Below are positions 1 through 10,113 of a stretch of DNA of 64,000 nucleotides, one piece after another (the stretch's first letter is position 1; each line of letters opens with the position of its first letter). The translations under genes were made by a program, and so were the position numbers. Below the pieces are notes generated by a model. That model did not search any database. It was not told the origin of the DNA and worked only from the letters and a program-made list of their open reading frames with translations. This DNA comes from Acidobacteriaceae bacterium. Its GTDB lineage: Bacteria; Acidobacteriota; Terriglobia; Terriglobales; Acidobacteriaceae. The stretch is from positions 3,010 to 67,009 of the forward strand of contig PLCO01000009.1 of NCBI GenBank assembly GCA_003134815.1, given 5' to 3'.

Positions 1-56
1 ATGTGCGCCATGATCCCGATGTTCCGGCAGCGATTTAAAGGTACGGTGCGAGCCAC
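1..56 (-). CDS. fusA: Elongation factor G, N-terminal 18 codons only (runs off the window)
   Basis: Third gene of the str operon, following rpsL and rpsG. Only the start is present. It reads from GTG at 54-56 through the start of the G-domain and contains RNIGIMAHI, the beta-strand that leads into the GTP-binding P-loop of EF-G. An AAGGA ribosome binding site lies about 9 bases upstream of the GTG. The 132-base gap to rpsG holds no other gene. EF-G drives ribosome translocation; the identification rests on this short motif plus operon order. Confidence 0.85.
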   Translation of the reverse strand, partial: MARTVPLNRCRNIGIMAH

Positions 57-188
57 GATTTCATTTCCTTGCGGGACGTCTTTCCCACGGTTTGATCGTT
101 CGTCAATCCCGGCAGCTTCTTTCTAGCCGGCTCAATCTTCAAGAGTCTCGGACGCTCCGAGTCCCCACGTCCCCTAGTCCCTGCATCT

Positions 189-668
<480 letters not shown>

Positions 669-683
669 TCAATTTCAGCTACT

Positions 684-781
684 AGCCTCTAGCCGCTAGC
701 TTTTGGCTCCCTCTTGCGGGAGGCCGCAATTCCGGCTCACCCAAAAACCAGCTAGAAGCTAGGAGCTAGCAGCTAGAGGCT
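684..781. repeat. Inverted repeat between rpsL and rpsG
   Basis: Two 18-base arms, 684-701 and 764-781, are reverse complements with one mismatch (AGCCTCTAGC[C/T]GCTAGCT). The right half carries further CTAGC-rich copies (750-775). A smaller hairpin (CTCCC...GGGAG, 707-721) lies in the loop. The arms end within nine bases of the rpsL stop. It may fold in the rpsL-rpsG mRNA and set the ratio of the two proteins, or be a REP-like element; no function is shown. Confidence 0.7.
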
Positions 782-789
782 GTCTTCCT

Positions 790-1176
790 TTACTTCGCCG
801 TGCCGCCCTTGGCGCGCTTGGCGCCGTATTTTGACCGGCTCTGCGAGCGGGCGGTCACGCCCACTGAATCCAGAGTTCCCCGCACCACGTGATAGCGGAC
901 TCCGGGAAGATCTTTCACGCGGCCCCCGCGAATGAGCACAATCGAGTGCTCCTGCAGGTTGTGGCCGATACCGGGAATGTAAGTGGTGACCTCAATCCCG
1001 TTAGTCAGCCGCACGCGAGCCACTTTGCGCAGCGCCGAGTTCGGCTTCTTGGGCGTTTGTGTATAAACGCGCGTGCAAACGCCACGCCGCTGCGGCGAAC
1101 CCTGCAGCGCAGGCGACGCCGTCTTGTAACGAGGGGCCGTACGCCCCTTGCGGACTAGCTGATTAAAAGTTGGCAA
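790..1176 (-). CDS. rpsL: 30S ribosomal protein S12
   Basis: Decoding-centre protein of the small subunit and first gene of the str operon. 128 residues, normal length. Recognisable blocks are the N-terminal [11 protein letters not shown], the [15 protein letters not shown] segment (about 44-58) with the streptomycin-associated lysine, and the C-terminal [14 protein letters not shown] with SRSKYGAKR. The start codon is TTG (1174-1176), chosen because it gives the family N-terminus and has AAGGAG seven bases upstream. A rare start codon on a highly expressed gene is a mild oddity. Confidence 0.97.
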   Translation of the reverse strand: MPTFNQLVRKGRTAPRYKTASPALQGSPQRRGVCTRVYTQTPKKPNSALRKVARVRLTNGIEVTTYIPGIGHNLQEHSIVLIRGGRVKDLPGVRYHVVRGTLDSVGVTARSQSRSKYGAKRAKGGTAK

Positions 1177-1644
1177 ACCACAGCTCCTTACTTCAAAAAC
1201 CCTTCATTCGACGCTTCACAGCCGCACACGCGCCCTTCGGGCTGTTCTGGTTTTGGAAGGCATTTGAGCCCGCAAAACACAGAGAAGCCCCAGGTAGCTG
1301 CTTCGCGTCTGTCTTCGTTCCACTCTCAGACGAGAACCGGGACGGTGGTCGGTCGTCCACCCAGGAAACTTATCCCTGCGCGGAGCCAATTCCGTTTCCC
1401 GCTTCCGGCCCGCATAGCCCCTCCAAGGTGGGGAACGCGCGGACCGCCGATGCAAGTACTGCTTCGAATGTTCCCTGCCCTCCGCAAGAAGAGAGCGATT
1501 CCGGGAACTTGTCTGGCCGGCTGACTTCATCCGGCCCTGGAAATCTCTCTGTCTCATTCAAGCTGCACGGAGAGTTTCCCGACTCCGCCCTGATGTCACG
1601 AATCGTACAAACACACCACAGGCGGCGTTCTTGCGAACCTTTCA
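1177..1644 (-). promoter_or_regulatory. Long 5' leader of the str operon, no gene seen
   Basis: The stretch between the predicted str promoter and the rpsL start shows no convincing coding frame. Possible short frames on either strand lack family motifs. It contains small GC-rich hairpins such as AGCCCGAAGGGCG near 1228-1242. If the promoter at 1645-1673 is the main one, rpsL carries an untranslated leader of about 460 nt, long for a ribosomal protein operon, so leader-based control is possible but not demonstrated. Confidence 0.4.
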
Positions 1645-1673
1645 AAGATAACAAAAATAGCCGGGAGAGTCAA
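1645..1673 (-). promoter_or_regulatory. Sigma70-type promoter for the str operon
   Basis: On the minus strand the sequence reads TTGACT (1668-1673), a 17-base spacer, then TATCTT (1645-1650). Both hexamers are close to consensus and the spacing is optimal. It is the only good match found upstream of rpsL, pointing toward rpsL. Confidence 0.6.
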
Positions 1674-1711
1674 CGCTAGAATGCTGGCTGTGGGTATGTC
1701 GCCGAAACAGA

Positions 1712-2458
<747 letters not shown>

Positions 2459-2581
2459 TGTAATTGCGGCGCTTGGGGGCGGGCTGGCGGCCTTCCGTTC
2501 GCATCTCTACTCTTGCGAGGCCGAGATTGCTCGTTGGCTGGCGCACCAGCTGACAGCTGGGCCAGGTAGCCGGAGGCTACA

Positions 2582-3553
2582 ATGATTCTGCATCAATCTC
2601 CGACTCAGGATTCCCCGCTCATGGCCTCCGATCTCAAAACTTCACTCGTTGCATCGCTTACGTCAGCCGCTGAAAAAGCCGGCCTGGTTCTCATCTCGGT
2701 CAAACAAGGCGCCGATTTTCACGGCCAGCCAACGGCCGTCTTCGAGCTCGGCCTGGCCGGCGCGGACGCAGCGAGCCGGTCACTTAAGCTGGAATTGACT
2801 GACGCCTTCGACTTCGACAAGCCAAACCTACTGCCCGAGATGACCGCTCACCTGGCCGGAGAAGCCAAGCGTCTCAAGAATCCGCGGCCCGATTGCTACG
2901 TCACCATCGGCGGCGTGCCGCTCGCCTTCGGTCAATTCGAGTGGCCATTCCACACCTCTACTTCCGGCGCCGATACCCATATCGTCCACGGCGAAGTGCA
3001 TGTGGCCGACGGCGGCGCGCACGACCTGCACGCCAAAATCTCCGCATCGGTCACGCTCACCTTTGCTGAAATCGTGCCTGCCATGGAGCAACCCTACGCG
3101 GAGACGTTTGTCTACAACGCTATCCGCAAGACAGTCGACACGGGCCAGCTCGAATTCGTGAAGTCCGGAAACCGCCAGCCCGTTCCTGTCACGACTCGTT
3201 ATTACAGCCGCTGGCAAAAGAAGTTCATCTTTACTGAGACCGACGACGATGAGCGGCTACGCTACCTGCTGAGCAAGGTCTACTGGCTCTCAGGTGTGCT
3301 CGGCGAGGGCAAGCCGGTGTGGATCGCCGATCCGCGCGACGCGCAGTACCTGAACACCACCGAGGCCGACCTGCTGCGCATGGCCGGTGACGAAGCTGGC
3401 CACGGGCTGATGTTGCTCGCAGGCGAGTTCGCCGCCGCCACTCCCGCCCTGATGGAACGCGCAGCCGACTATCAGGAGGCGCTCGAAGCCGCCCTCGACT
3501 TCTCCAAGCCCAAGTTCAATGAGAGCATGCGTTCCGGCCACGCCAATATGTAG
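2582..3553 (+). CDS. Hypothetical soluble protein, 323 aa
   Basis: I do not recognise the family. The product is 323 residues, mildly acidic, without signal peptide or membrane segment. GGAGG lies five bases before the ATG at 2582, which favours it over the in-frame ATG at 2621. Notable segments are YYSRWQKKFIFTETDDDERLR (about 208-228, quoted in part) and a helical, alanine-rich C-terminus. It is divergent from the ABC ATPase, with 123 bases between the starts, and stands alone before the SpoIIE gene. No function is inferred. Confidence 0.75.
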   Translation: MILHQSPTQDSPLMASDLKTSLVASLTSAAEKAGLVLISVKQGADFHGQPTAVFELGLAGADAASRSLKLELTDAFDFDKPNLLPEMTAHLAGEAKRLKNPRPDCYVTIGGVPLAFGQFEWPFHTSTSGADTHIVHGEVHVADGGAHDLHAKISASVTLTFAEIVPAMEQPYAETFVYNAIRKTVDTGQLEFVKSGNRQPVPVTTRYYSRWQKKFIFTETDDDERLRYLLSKVYWLSGVLGEGKPVWIADPRDAQYLNTTEADLLRMAGDEAGHGLMLLAGEFAAATPALMERAADYQEALEAALDFSKPKFNESMRSGHANM

Positions 3554-3657
3554 CTTCGCGAATCTGGCTTCGGCCGCAAATACTCGATTCCATCTGGCAT
3601 CCGCCGCCGGGGCAGTGGTAGGGTAGTACCCAATACCCGTGAGGGTCGTTTAAATTG

Positions 3658-5691
3658 ATGACCTGGCGCCGTTCCGAACTGCTTCCAGCCTTCATTTGCG
3701 CTCTTTTGTACGCTCATTTGGTCTGGGGCACTGCCGCGCTTGCTGCCCAGACAAGCGCTCGAACTGCCCCGCGCCCCGTCGCCGGCTCCGCTGCGCAACC
3801 CTTCGATGCAACCGGCCTGCAGGAGCCGGTCGAGATTGGAGTTTCCGGTCTGGTCCAGGCCGGCGATGATCTAGCATTTGCCCAACGCGGCTTCGACGAC
3901 TCCAAATGGATCCACGTCGACGCGGAATCCCGGCTCGCCGATTACTTCCCGCAAAATCAGACGCCGATCGTCTGGCGGCGCATTCACATCAATGTCAATC
4001 CAAATCGGAAACAACTGGCATTGCAGGCTTACTCCGTTGCCCGCGCTTTCGAGGTCTACGTAAACGGCCAAAAGCTCATGCAGTGCGGCCAGGTTGAGCC
4101 TTACGTTGCCGCCACACGGAGCGCCCGGCTGATCGTGCAAATCCCGGCCGCGCAACTCCGCACCGGCTCGCTGGTCATCGCCATTCGAGCGCGCGCGCCG
4201 ACTACATGGTGGACCAGCAACCTGCCCGGATTCAGCGGCGGCATGCTGACGCTCGGTGACGAGATTGCCCTCGAAAACCAGAACTTGCTCATCATGATCG
4301 CCGAGAACTCTGCCCCTTTCCTTGAGTACCTGTTGGCTCTCGGCGTCGGCCTTGTGGCGCTCGCGCTCTTTATCGCCCAGCGCCAACGCTTGGAGTACTT
4401 CTGGGTATTCATTCTCGGAACTCTCAACGCCGGCTCTCTGCCTCTGCTCTTTCTTTCCATCCGGCGCAACATTCCAGTTAGTCTCTGGCTGATTAACGAG
4501 GCTATACAGATTGCCGTCTACTTTGCCATCGTTCTCATGGTTCAGGCGTTTCTGCAAAAGCGGCTGCGGTGGTTTGTCTGGCTGGCCATCGCGATTGCCT
4601 TTCTCATCGCCGTGGTCAGCAATGTGGGCTTCGACTACGGCGTCTTTCCAGTCGCTCTTGCCCCACTGTTCACCATCCCCATCGGAATCGTCTTTGCCGC
4701 AGTCATTCCTTTTCTGCTATTCAGGCAACTGCGGCGCGGCAATCGCGAGGCCGGCATTCTGCTCATTCCCTTCATCCTTTATTCGCTGTGGATCTACGCC
4801 AGCATCGTCATCGGCCTGCTCGCTCTTTTTCCTCCGCTGCGCGCTGTCTCCGTCCACGCAGCGGTTTTGATCAATGCGTTTCCTGTTGGCTTTTTCACTA
4901 TCGGGCTGGCGGATTTAGGGACGATCAGTTTCTACTTTTCGCTCGCTATCATTATGGTTCTGCGTGCCACGCGCACCAGCCGCCAGCAGGCGCTGCTCGA
5001 GGGCGAACTCGAAGCTGCGCGCGAAATCCAGCAGGTCATTCTTCCCGAGCGGGTTGAATCCGTTCCGGGGTTCACTGTCGAATCCATCTACCAGCCCGCC
5101 GAGGAAGTGGGCGGCGACTTTTTCCAGATCATTCCTGGCAAGCAAGACGGCAGCCTGCTCATCGTCGCGGGAGACGTCGCCGGCAAAGGCTTGCAGGCGG
5201 GAATGCTGGTGGCGTTAATGGTCGGCACAATTCGCACTGTGGCCGACACGAGCATTGACCCTGAGTCTGTTCTGCATGCGCTCAACAGGCGGCTGCTCGG
5301 CCGCGGCCACTCCCTTGCGACCTGCCTCGCGCTCAAGATCGCTCGCGACGGCGCGGTGACGTTGGCCAACGCCGGCCACTTGCCGCCCTATCTCAATGGC
5401 GAGCAGGTCCCGATGGAAGGCGCGCTGCCACTTGGAGTGATAGAAGGCGCGGAGTTCTCTGTGACCCGCTTCAGCCTGAAGAACGGCGACAAATTGCTCT
5501 TCATGTCTGATGGAATTGTGGAGGCGACGGACGCTCATGGCCATCTCTTCGGCTTCGACCGCGTTCTCGATCTTGTCCGGTCTGCCGCCAGCCCTGCGGA
5601 TCTTGCCAGCGCCGCGCAAAGTTTCGGCCAGCGCGACGATATCAGCGTCATCTCCGTGACGCGAATCGCGGTTCTTGAGCCCGCTGCGTAA
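3658..5691 (+). CDS. SpoIIE-type PP2C phosphatase with multi-TM sensor region
   Basis: Membrane protein of about 677 residues. N-terminal signal/anchor (about 8-30), then an extracytoplasmic domain (about 50-205) resembling the jelly-roll sensor part of 7TM-type receptors, then a cluster of about seven membrane helices (about 215-435), a short helical linker (about 440-460) and a SpoIIE serine/threonine phosphatase domain (about 460-672). Phosphatase motifs are visible: EVGGDFF, GDVAGKGLQAG, NAGHLPPYL, LLFMSDGIVEA and QRDDISVI, including the metal-binding aspartates. Such proteins typically dephosphorylate anti-sigma-factor antagonists, giving partner switching, but no such partner is encoded here. 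ATG 3658 was chosen; a TTG directly before it (3655) is the alternative. Confidence 0.9.
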   Translation: MTWRRSELLPAFICALLYAHLVWGTAALAAQTSARTAPRPVAGSAAQPFDATGLQEPVEIGVSGLVQAGDDLAFAQRGFDDSKWIHVDAESRLADYFPQNQTPIVWRRIHINVNPNRKQLALQAYSVARAFEVYVNGQKLMQCGQVEPYVAATRSARLIVQIPAAQLRTGSLVIAIRARAPTTWWTSNLPGFSGGMLTLGDEIALENQNLLIMIAENSAPFLEYLLALGVGLVALALFIAQRQRLEYFWVFILGTLNAGSLPLLFLSIRRNIPVSLWLINEAIQIAVYFAIVLMVQAFLQKRLRWFVWLAIAIAFLIAVVSNVGFDYGVFPVALAPLFTIPIGIVFAAVIPFLLFRQLRRGNREAGILLIPFILYSLWIYASIVIGLLALFPPLRAVSVHAAVLINAFPVGFFTIGLADLGTISFYFSLAIIMVLRATRTSRQQALLEGELEAAREIQQVILPERVESVPGFTVESIYQPAEEVGGDFFQIIPGKQDGSLLIVAGDVAGKGLQAGMLVALMVGTIRTVADTSIDPESVLHALNRRLLGRGHSLATCLALKIARDGAVTLANAGHLPPYLNGEQVPMEGALPLGVIEGAEFSVTRFSLKNGDKLLFMSDGIVEATDAHGHLFGFDRVLDLVRSAASPADLASAAQSFGQRDDISVISVTRIAVLEPAA

Positions 5692-5732
5692 TCCGCGCCG
5701 CCGAGAAATTCCGTGCCGTCTCTGACGACTGA

Positions 5733-6257
5733 TCAGTGTTCTTCCAACGCCGCCCCGCACACGACGCAGAAACGCGCCCCTGGCGGATTGCTCTTTTGGC
5801 AACTCGGGCACACTGCATTTTGAGCGGCAGGAAGCGCGTATGTCGCAACTAGAGCTGGCGGCGCGTAAGGTGTTGCCATTGCAACTGGCGCTGACGGCGG
5901 AGGATATGCCGGCACGCCGCCAGCCGGCGGCACGTTCACCGGCCCATTGACCCCAAGGCCCCATCCCGGCACCGCGATGCCCAACGACGCCGCGATCATC
6001 GCGGCCTGAATCGAGTTGTACTCGCGCACGCGCCCCGGCATAAAGAAGCACTCGATCAACCCAAGCAGCGAAGGAATTCCGGTCCAGCAGAAGCAGAGAT
6101 AGAGAATGCCCAGCCCCGTGCGCCGCAGATAGAAATGATGCACGCCAAATCCGCCGAGAAACAGCGCCAGCAAGATGCCAACGACCTCGTCGCGGCGCGC
6201 CGCCTGGTAGTGCTGGTAAAAAATCGCATCCGCATTTGGGTAAGTGTAGGTGCTCAT
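5733..6257 (-). CDS. TM2 domain protein with C-terminal zinc ribbon
   Basis: 174 residues from the ATG at 6255-6257, which has GAGGAGATCCAGGAAC upstream; a longer frame upstream is not supported by a ribosome binding site. A TM2 domain (about residues 22-75) has two membrane helices linked by the FGVHHFYLRR-type turn. A proline/alanine-rich linker follows, then a C-terminal zinc-ribbon CPSCQ...CVVCGA with four cysteines. TM2 proteins have no settled biochemical role. It is convergent with the SpoIIE gene (42 bases between stops). Confidence 0.85.
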   Translation of the reverse strand: MSTYTYPNADAIFYQHYQAARRDEVVGILLALFLGGFGVHHFYLRRTGLGILYLCFCWTGIPSLLGLIECFFMPGRVREYNSIQAAMIAASLGIAVPGWGLGVNGPVNVPPAGGVPAYPPPSAPVAMATPYAPPALVATYALPAAQNAVCPSCQKSNPPGARFCVVCGAALEEH

Positions 6258-6421
6258 GTTCCTGGATCTCCTCGCCTGTAGGTTAAAAATACGCAGGCCG
6301 TGTCCCGCTGGTTCCAAATTTTCAAAACCTATGCGCAAACATAGGCTCGAACTCACAGCCAAACCCCCACCCAAACCCAACATTGTCCCACGCCTCCGCG
6401 CGCGGATACCATTGAAATCAA

Positions 6422-7315
6422 ATGACTCGCCCTTCCAATTTTTCGGCGGCTCTCAGCGGCACATTTCTCATCGGCGGCGATCTGCCCGTCAATCGGCTCG
6501 GATACGGAACCATGCGCCTGGTTGGCGACGGAGCCTGGGGCGAGCCGGCCGACGAAGCCGAGGCGCGCCGCGTGCTGCGCCGTGCGGTCGAGCTCGGTGT
6601 CACGCTGATCGACACGGCCGATGCCTACGGCCCAGAGATTGCCGAACGCCTCATCGGCGAGACGCTCGCGCCCTATTCTCCCGGCGTGGTCATCGCCACC
6701 AAGGGCGGAATCACGCGCCAAGGCCCCGCAAAAACGGAATACGTTGGCCGCGCCGGCTACTTAATTCAGTGCGTCGAAATGAGCCTGCGCCGCCTGAAGC
6801 TCGAGCGCATCGACCTCTATCAATTACACCGAATCGACCCGCGCACGCCGCTTGAAGAATCCCTCGGCGCGCTTCGCCGCATGCAGGAGGCGGGAAAGAT
6901 TCGACACATCGGCTTGAGCGAGGTCAGTGCCGCCGAGATCGAAGCCGCCGAAAAAATCGTCCCCATTGTCTCCGTTCAGAATCGCTACTCGCTCGCCGAC
7001 CGCCGTCACGAGGAAACTCTCGCTTACTGCGAGCGCCGCGGAATCGCGTTCCTGCCGTGGTATCCCTATGCCGGCGGAAAGATGCTCAAGCCGGACCACC
7101 CCGCCGCGCAGGAACTCATCCGCATCGCCGGCCTGCGTCTGGTCTCCGTCGCGCAACTGTCTCTTGCGTGGTTGCTGCAGCGCTCGCCTGTGATGCTGCC
7201 CATTCCAGGCACATCGAAGGTGGCGCACCTTGAAGAGAACGTTGCCGCTGCGCAAATCAAGCTTTCGCCGGAAGTGTGGCGCGAAGTGGAAGCCGCTGCA
7301 GGCGCCGGTAGATAA
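6422..7315 (+). CDS. Aldo/keto reductase
   Basis: NAD(P)H-dependent oxidoreductase of the AKR superfamily, 297 residues, normal length. The catalytic tetrad is present: Asp in LIDTADAYG, Tyr four to five residues on, Lys in VIATKGG and His in LYQLHRID. The phosphate-binding end PIPGTSKVAHLEENV is in place near residues 259-273. The substrate cannot be read from sequence. The ribosome binding site is weak. It precedes the Uma2 gene by 90 bases, but no shared role is evident. Confidence 0.92.
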   Translation: MTRPSNFSAALSGTFLIGGDLPVNRLGYGTMRLVGDGAWGEPADEAEARRVLRRAVELGVTLIDTADAYGPEIAERLIGETLAPYSPGVVIATKGGITRQGPAKTEYVGRAGYLIQCVEMSLRRLKLERIDLYQLHRIDPRTPLEESLGALRRMQEAGKIRHIGLSEVSAAEIEAAEKIVPIVSVQNRYSLADRRHEETLAYCERRGIAFLPWYPYAGGKMLKPDHPAAQELIRIAGLRLVSVAQLSLAWLLQRSPVMLPIPGTSKVAHLEENVAAAQIKLSPEVWREVEAAAGAGR

Positions 7316-7405
7316 AAGCGGAAGACCTTGCGCGCGAATCGGGCGTAGGATGGCTCTGCCCGGCCGCTGCTGGCCCCCGCACCCGGTTTGGAGGATAATC
7401 GGCTC

Positions 7406-7954
7406 ATGGCGACTTTGCCCAACTCAGCCTTCCCGGATATGGAAGAGCCCTGGACCGTGCGCGAATACCTGCGCACCACCTGGAGCCCCGACCGCGAGTT
7501 TGTCGAAGGGCAAATCGAGGAGCGCAACTTGGGCGAGAAAGAGCATTCCATCATTCAGCGGTTCCTCACGGTTCTTTTCGCAGTCAAGCGCACGGAGTGG
7601 CGCGTTGAGGTCTTTCCCGAGTTGCGCACTCAGACCCAGGCGCGCCGCTTCCGCGTTCCAGATGTCCTGGTCATGCGCGCCGGCGACAAATTCGAGCGCT
7701 ACGTGACCCAACCGCCTCTCATCGCCATCGAGATTCTCTCGCCCGAAGACACGCTTCAGGCGATGCGTGAAAAAGCAGCGGAGTACAGGCAGTTCGGCGT
7801 CGAGCATATCTGGATCATCGACCCGGAACCGCGCCTCGCTTATCGCGCCACTGAGGCCGGCCTCGAAGAGGTACGAACAGGCGATCTGGCCGTGCCCGGG
7901 ACTCCGATTCGCGTTTTGCTGAGCGAATTATTTGCCGAGCTGGACCGGGCTTAA
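7406..7954 (+). CDS. Uma2 family (DUF820) PD-(D/E)XK-fold protein
   Basis: 182 residues from ATG 7406, with GGAGG 11 bases upstream; TTG 7388 is a possible earlier start. The core matches the Uma2 restriction-endonuclease-like fold: VPDVLVMRAGD holds the active-site Asp, and IAIEILSPED holds the Glu of the E-x-K-like half, followed by MREKAAEYRQFGVEHIWIID. Uma2 proteins are numerous in cyanobacteria and acidobacteria. Nuclease activity is predicted, but their biological role is unsettled. Confidence 0.88.
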   Translation: MATLPNSAFPDMEEPWTVREYLRTTWSPDREFVEGQIEERNLGEKEHSIIQRFLTVLFAVKRTEWRVEVFPELRTQTQARRFRVPDVLVMRAGDKFERYVTQPPLIAIEILSPEDTLQAMREKAAEYRQFGVEHIWIIDPEPRLAYRATEAGLEEVRTGDLAVPGTPIRVLLSELFAELDRA

Positions 7955-8028
7955 TCCGGGTCCATGTGATCCCTCCATAAGTCTGCACCGAAACCAAGAT
8001 GTATGCGCGCACCCCGTCGCGCAGCGCG

Positions 8029-8226
8029 TCAAAAATGATGCCGCGCGTGCGGCGAGACAAACAGAAGCATGCGCAAAAGTAGAATCACAACGAACAGGAC
8101 CGCGGCGAAAGCCAGCAGCAGGGTTCGTCGGCCCGGTTTGGGGCCCGATTTGGGGCCCGATTTGCGGCCCGGTTTGCGGCTCGGCTTCCCGGCGAGCTGT
8201 TTTGCCTTTCGCTTCATTGCGTACAT
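8029..8226 (-). CDS. Possible small basic membrane protein, 65 aa
   Basis: A short frame reads a lysine/arginine-rich N-terminus with PGRK/SGPK four-residue repeats (about 18-34), then one hydrophobic helix TLLLAFAAVLFVVILLL (about 35-51). Basic N-terminus plus single membrane helix is a sensible small protein, and the repeat is a 12-base tandem expansion that keeps frame. Against it: the ribosome binding site is weak and there is no neighbour in operon. Two in-frame ATG starts exist (8226 and 8217). Confidence 0.4.
   Translation of the reverse strand: MYAMKRKAKQLAGKPSRKPGRKSGPKSGPKPGRRTLLLAFAAVLFVVILLLRMLLFVSPHARHHF
8132..8179. repeat. Four-copy 12-base tandem repeat
   Basis: Units CCCGGTTTGGGG, CCCGATTTGGGG, CCCGATTTGCGG and CCCGGTTTGCGG follow each other without gap. 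On the minus strand they translate to four-residue PG/SG-P/R-K repeats in the small basic membrane protein. Confidence 0.85.
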
Positions 8227-8354
8227 TGCCTAAAGCTGGCCTTCATCTTACGTTCGGAATCAGGTTACGTTCGAGGTCAGCCGGTAAAAATTCTCGTGCA
8301 GGAAGTCTCGCGCGGGATATCGCGAAAAAGACGGCCAGTCTGGTGCGTTTTGGG

Positions 8355-8680
8355 GGCCGAAGAGGTGCGTTTTGCAAACAAAAATCGAGAAAAAACGCGA
8401 AAAAACGCAAAAAATCGACGAGGATTTTGAGAGTGTTTTGTTGATTCTGAACGGGTTAAGTGTATTTTTGCACCAAAAAAGAGAACGTTTTTTTATTAAT
8501 TAATTTCGGACCTCCGAATCGCACCTTGAAAGCGAGTGGGGAAGCCAGTGAGGCAAGCGGTTGAGGTCTTCTCGCCGATCTGAATGTCGTCGATGGAGCG
8601 GTGACCTCGACAAGGGAATCGTGGAGTTGGATCATGAATGGATTATGCGCCGAACGGGCGAAATAATCGGCAAACTTGGC
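8355..8680 (+). repeat. Dispersed AT-rich element, copy A
   Basis: Intergenic between the small membrane protein and the MFS gene; the rest of 8227-8769 holds nothing else I recognise. It shares ordered blocks with 56519-56840 in the same orientation: GTTTTGCAAACAAAAATCGA (8368-8387), an A-rich run, TTGTTGATT, AACGGGTTAAGTG, TTTTGCAC, ATTAATTAATTTCG (8495-8508) and AAATAATCGGCAAACTTGG (8661-8679). The two outer blocks are 153 bases apart here and 161 in copy B. No conserved reading frame explains it. A strongly AT-rich core in a GC-rich genome suggests a mobile or regulatory element, or a structured RNA. Confidence 0.7.
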
Positions 8681-8769
8681 TTAAATTTTTACGCCTTGTT
8701 TCCAGTCGTTTACGGAGAATTCGCCGGAGCAGGGGCTTGACTTCCGATGCGCGCGCGACGAAACAGTGG

Positions 8770-10113
8770 CTAAGCGGCCGCCGTCTTTTGTGGCTTCGAT
8801 CCCCATAACCCGTACCAGGCGATATAGGCGTAGCAGATGAGCGGGATCACGAAGGCGATTTGGATGCCATATCTGTCCGCAAGCAGCGAGTGGTATGCGA
8901 TGTTGTGTGCGATGGCGTACTGCACACCGGCGGGATCGTGGGCCTGTCCGTACAGATAAGCTCCCTTGTCTGCGGCCATGCCAAGCAGGAAAGGAATCAC
9001 CGCTCCGCCGACGATCGCGGTCATGATCAGGCCAGAGCCTTTGCTGGTCATCGGTCCCAGCCCCGCGATGCCCAGCGTAAAGATGTTGGGGAACATGATG
9101 GAGTTGAAGAATCCGCACAGCACCACCGCCGCAATGGCCACCTGGCCAGAACTAAACATGGCGATGAGCACCAGCGCAACCGCGGCAAACCCGAAGATGC
9201 CCAGCAGCTTGCCCGATTTCACCTTCGTCAGGATCCATGACCCGAGCAAGCGGCCTACGAGCGCGCCCAACCAGTAGAGCGCCGCTACGTCCGACGCCGT
9301 CTGGAAGGAGCTCATGCCTTGCGTCTTGAAGAAGTTCACGGCGATTGACGCCAGGCCAACCTCCACGCCGACATAGAAAAAGATTCCCAGCGCGCCCAGC
9401 ACAGTGTGCCGATAGCTCCAAACGCTGCGGCTCGCCTGCGCGCCGCCTTCCTTTACGTGCGACGAAGGCGGCTGGTCAATGTGTGGCAATCGAGCGAACG
9501 CCACGGCGATTCCGAGCAGCAGCAGCGCACCGGCGATGGCGATATACGGCCCGCGAACGGTGTTGGCAATGGCCGCGGGCGTGGCAAACTTTGTGGGATC
9601 GGTAAGGATAAACGCGCCCGCAAACAGCGGCGCCACCGTTGTGCCAATCGAGTTGAATGCCTGCGCCAGCGTCAAACGCACCGGAGCGCTCGCCTCCGGA
9701 CCAAGGATTGCGGCATAAGGATTGGCGGAAGTTTGCAGCGCCGTTACGCCGGCGCCCACAACAAAACAGGCGGTGAGGAAGAGCGGAAAATTGACCAGAT
9801 TGGCCGCGGGAATGAACAACAGGCAGCCCACTACCTGAATGAAGAGCGAGACCACCATCGTCTTCTTGTAGCCGATGGTCTCAATCAGCTTTGAGGTGGG
9901 CGCGGAAAAGACGAAGTAGGCCAGAAAAAACGCCGACTCCGCCAGCATTGCCGACTTGTAGCCGACGTTGAAGATCAACCTGAGGTGCGGCACCAGCGAC
10001 ATATTCAGCGTGGTGATGAACCCGAAGGTCAGGAACAGCGCCGTAACGGTGACGAACGGAACAAAGTAACCCGGCGACGTAAGTGGCGCCGACGGTTTTG
10101 AGTTCTCTGCCAT
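8770..10113 (-). CDS. Sugar MFS transporter, FucP-like
   Basis: Proton-coupled sugar symporter of the FucP/GluP branch of the major facilitator superfamily, 447 residues, about 12 membrane helices. The ATG at 10111-10113 has CGGAGAAA eight to ten bases upstream and gives the normal N-terminus; a longer frame upstream is not needed. Family-like segments are TALFLTFGFITTLN in helix 1, FVVGAGVTALQTSANPYAA, and LAQAFNSIGTTVAPLFAGA. Likely substrates are fucose, glucose or galactose, which cannot be separated here. No sugar catabolic genes adjoin it, and it is divergent from the VIT gene. Confidence 0.9.
   Translation of the reverse strand: MAENSKPSAPLTSPGYFVPFVTVTALFLTFGFITTLNMSLVPHLRLIFNVGYKSAMLAESAFFLAYFVFSAPTSKLIETIGYKKTMVVSLFIQVVGCLLFIPAANLVNFPLFLTACFVVGAGVTALQTSANPYAAILGPEASAPVRLTLAQAFNSIGTTVAPLFAGAFILTDPTKFATPAAIANTVRGPYIAIAGALLLLGIAVAFARLPHIDQPPSSHVKEGGAQASRSVWSYRHTVLGALGIFFYVGVEVGLASIAVNFFKTQGMSSFQTASDVAALYWLGALVGRLLGSWILTKVKSGKLLGIFGFAAVALVLIAMFSSGQVAIAAVVLCGFFNSIMFPNIFTLGIAGLGPMTSKGSGLIMTAIVGGAVIPFLLGMAADKGAYLYGQAHDPAGVQYAIAHNIAYHSLLADRYGIQIAFVIPLICYAYIAWYGLWGSKPQKTAAA

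Noticed and set aside
1216-1557. A possible 113-codon gene in the str leader
   Set aside because: No ribosome binding site, no recognisable motif; Arg-rich translation is typical of shadows.
7932-8444. A 170-codon plus-strand frame across the small basic membrane gene and the repeat
   Set aside because: Composition is repeat-driven; the minus-strand frame with a proper helix is more sensible.
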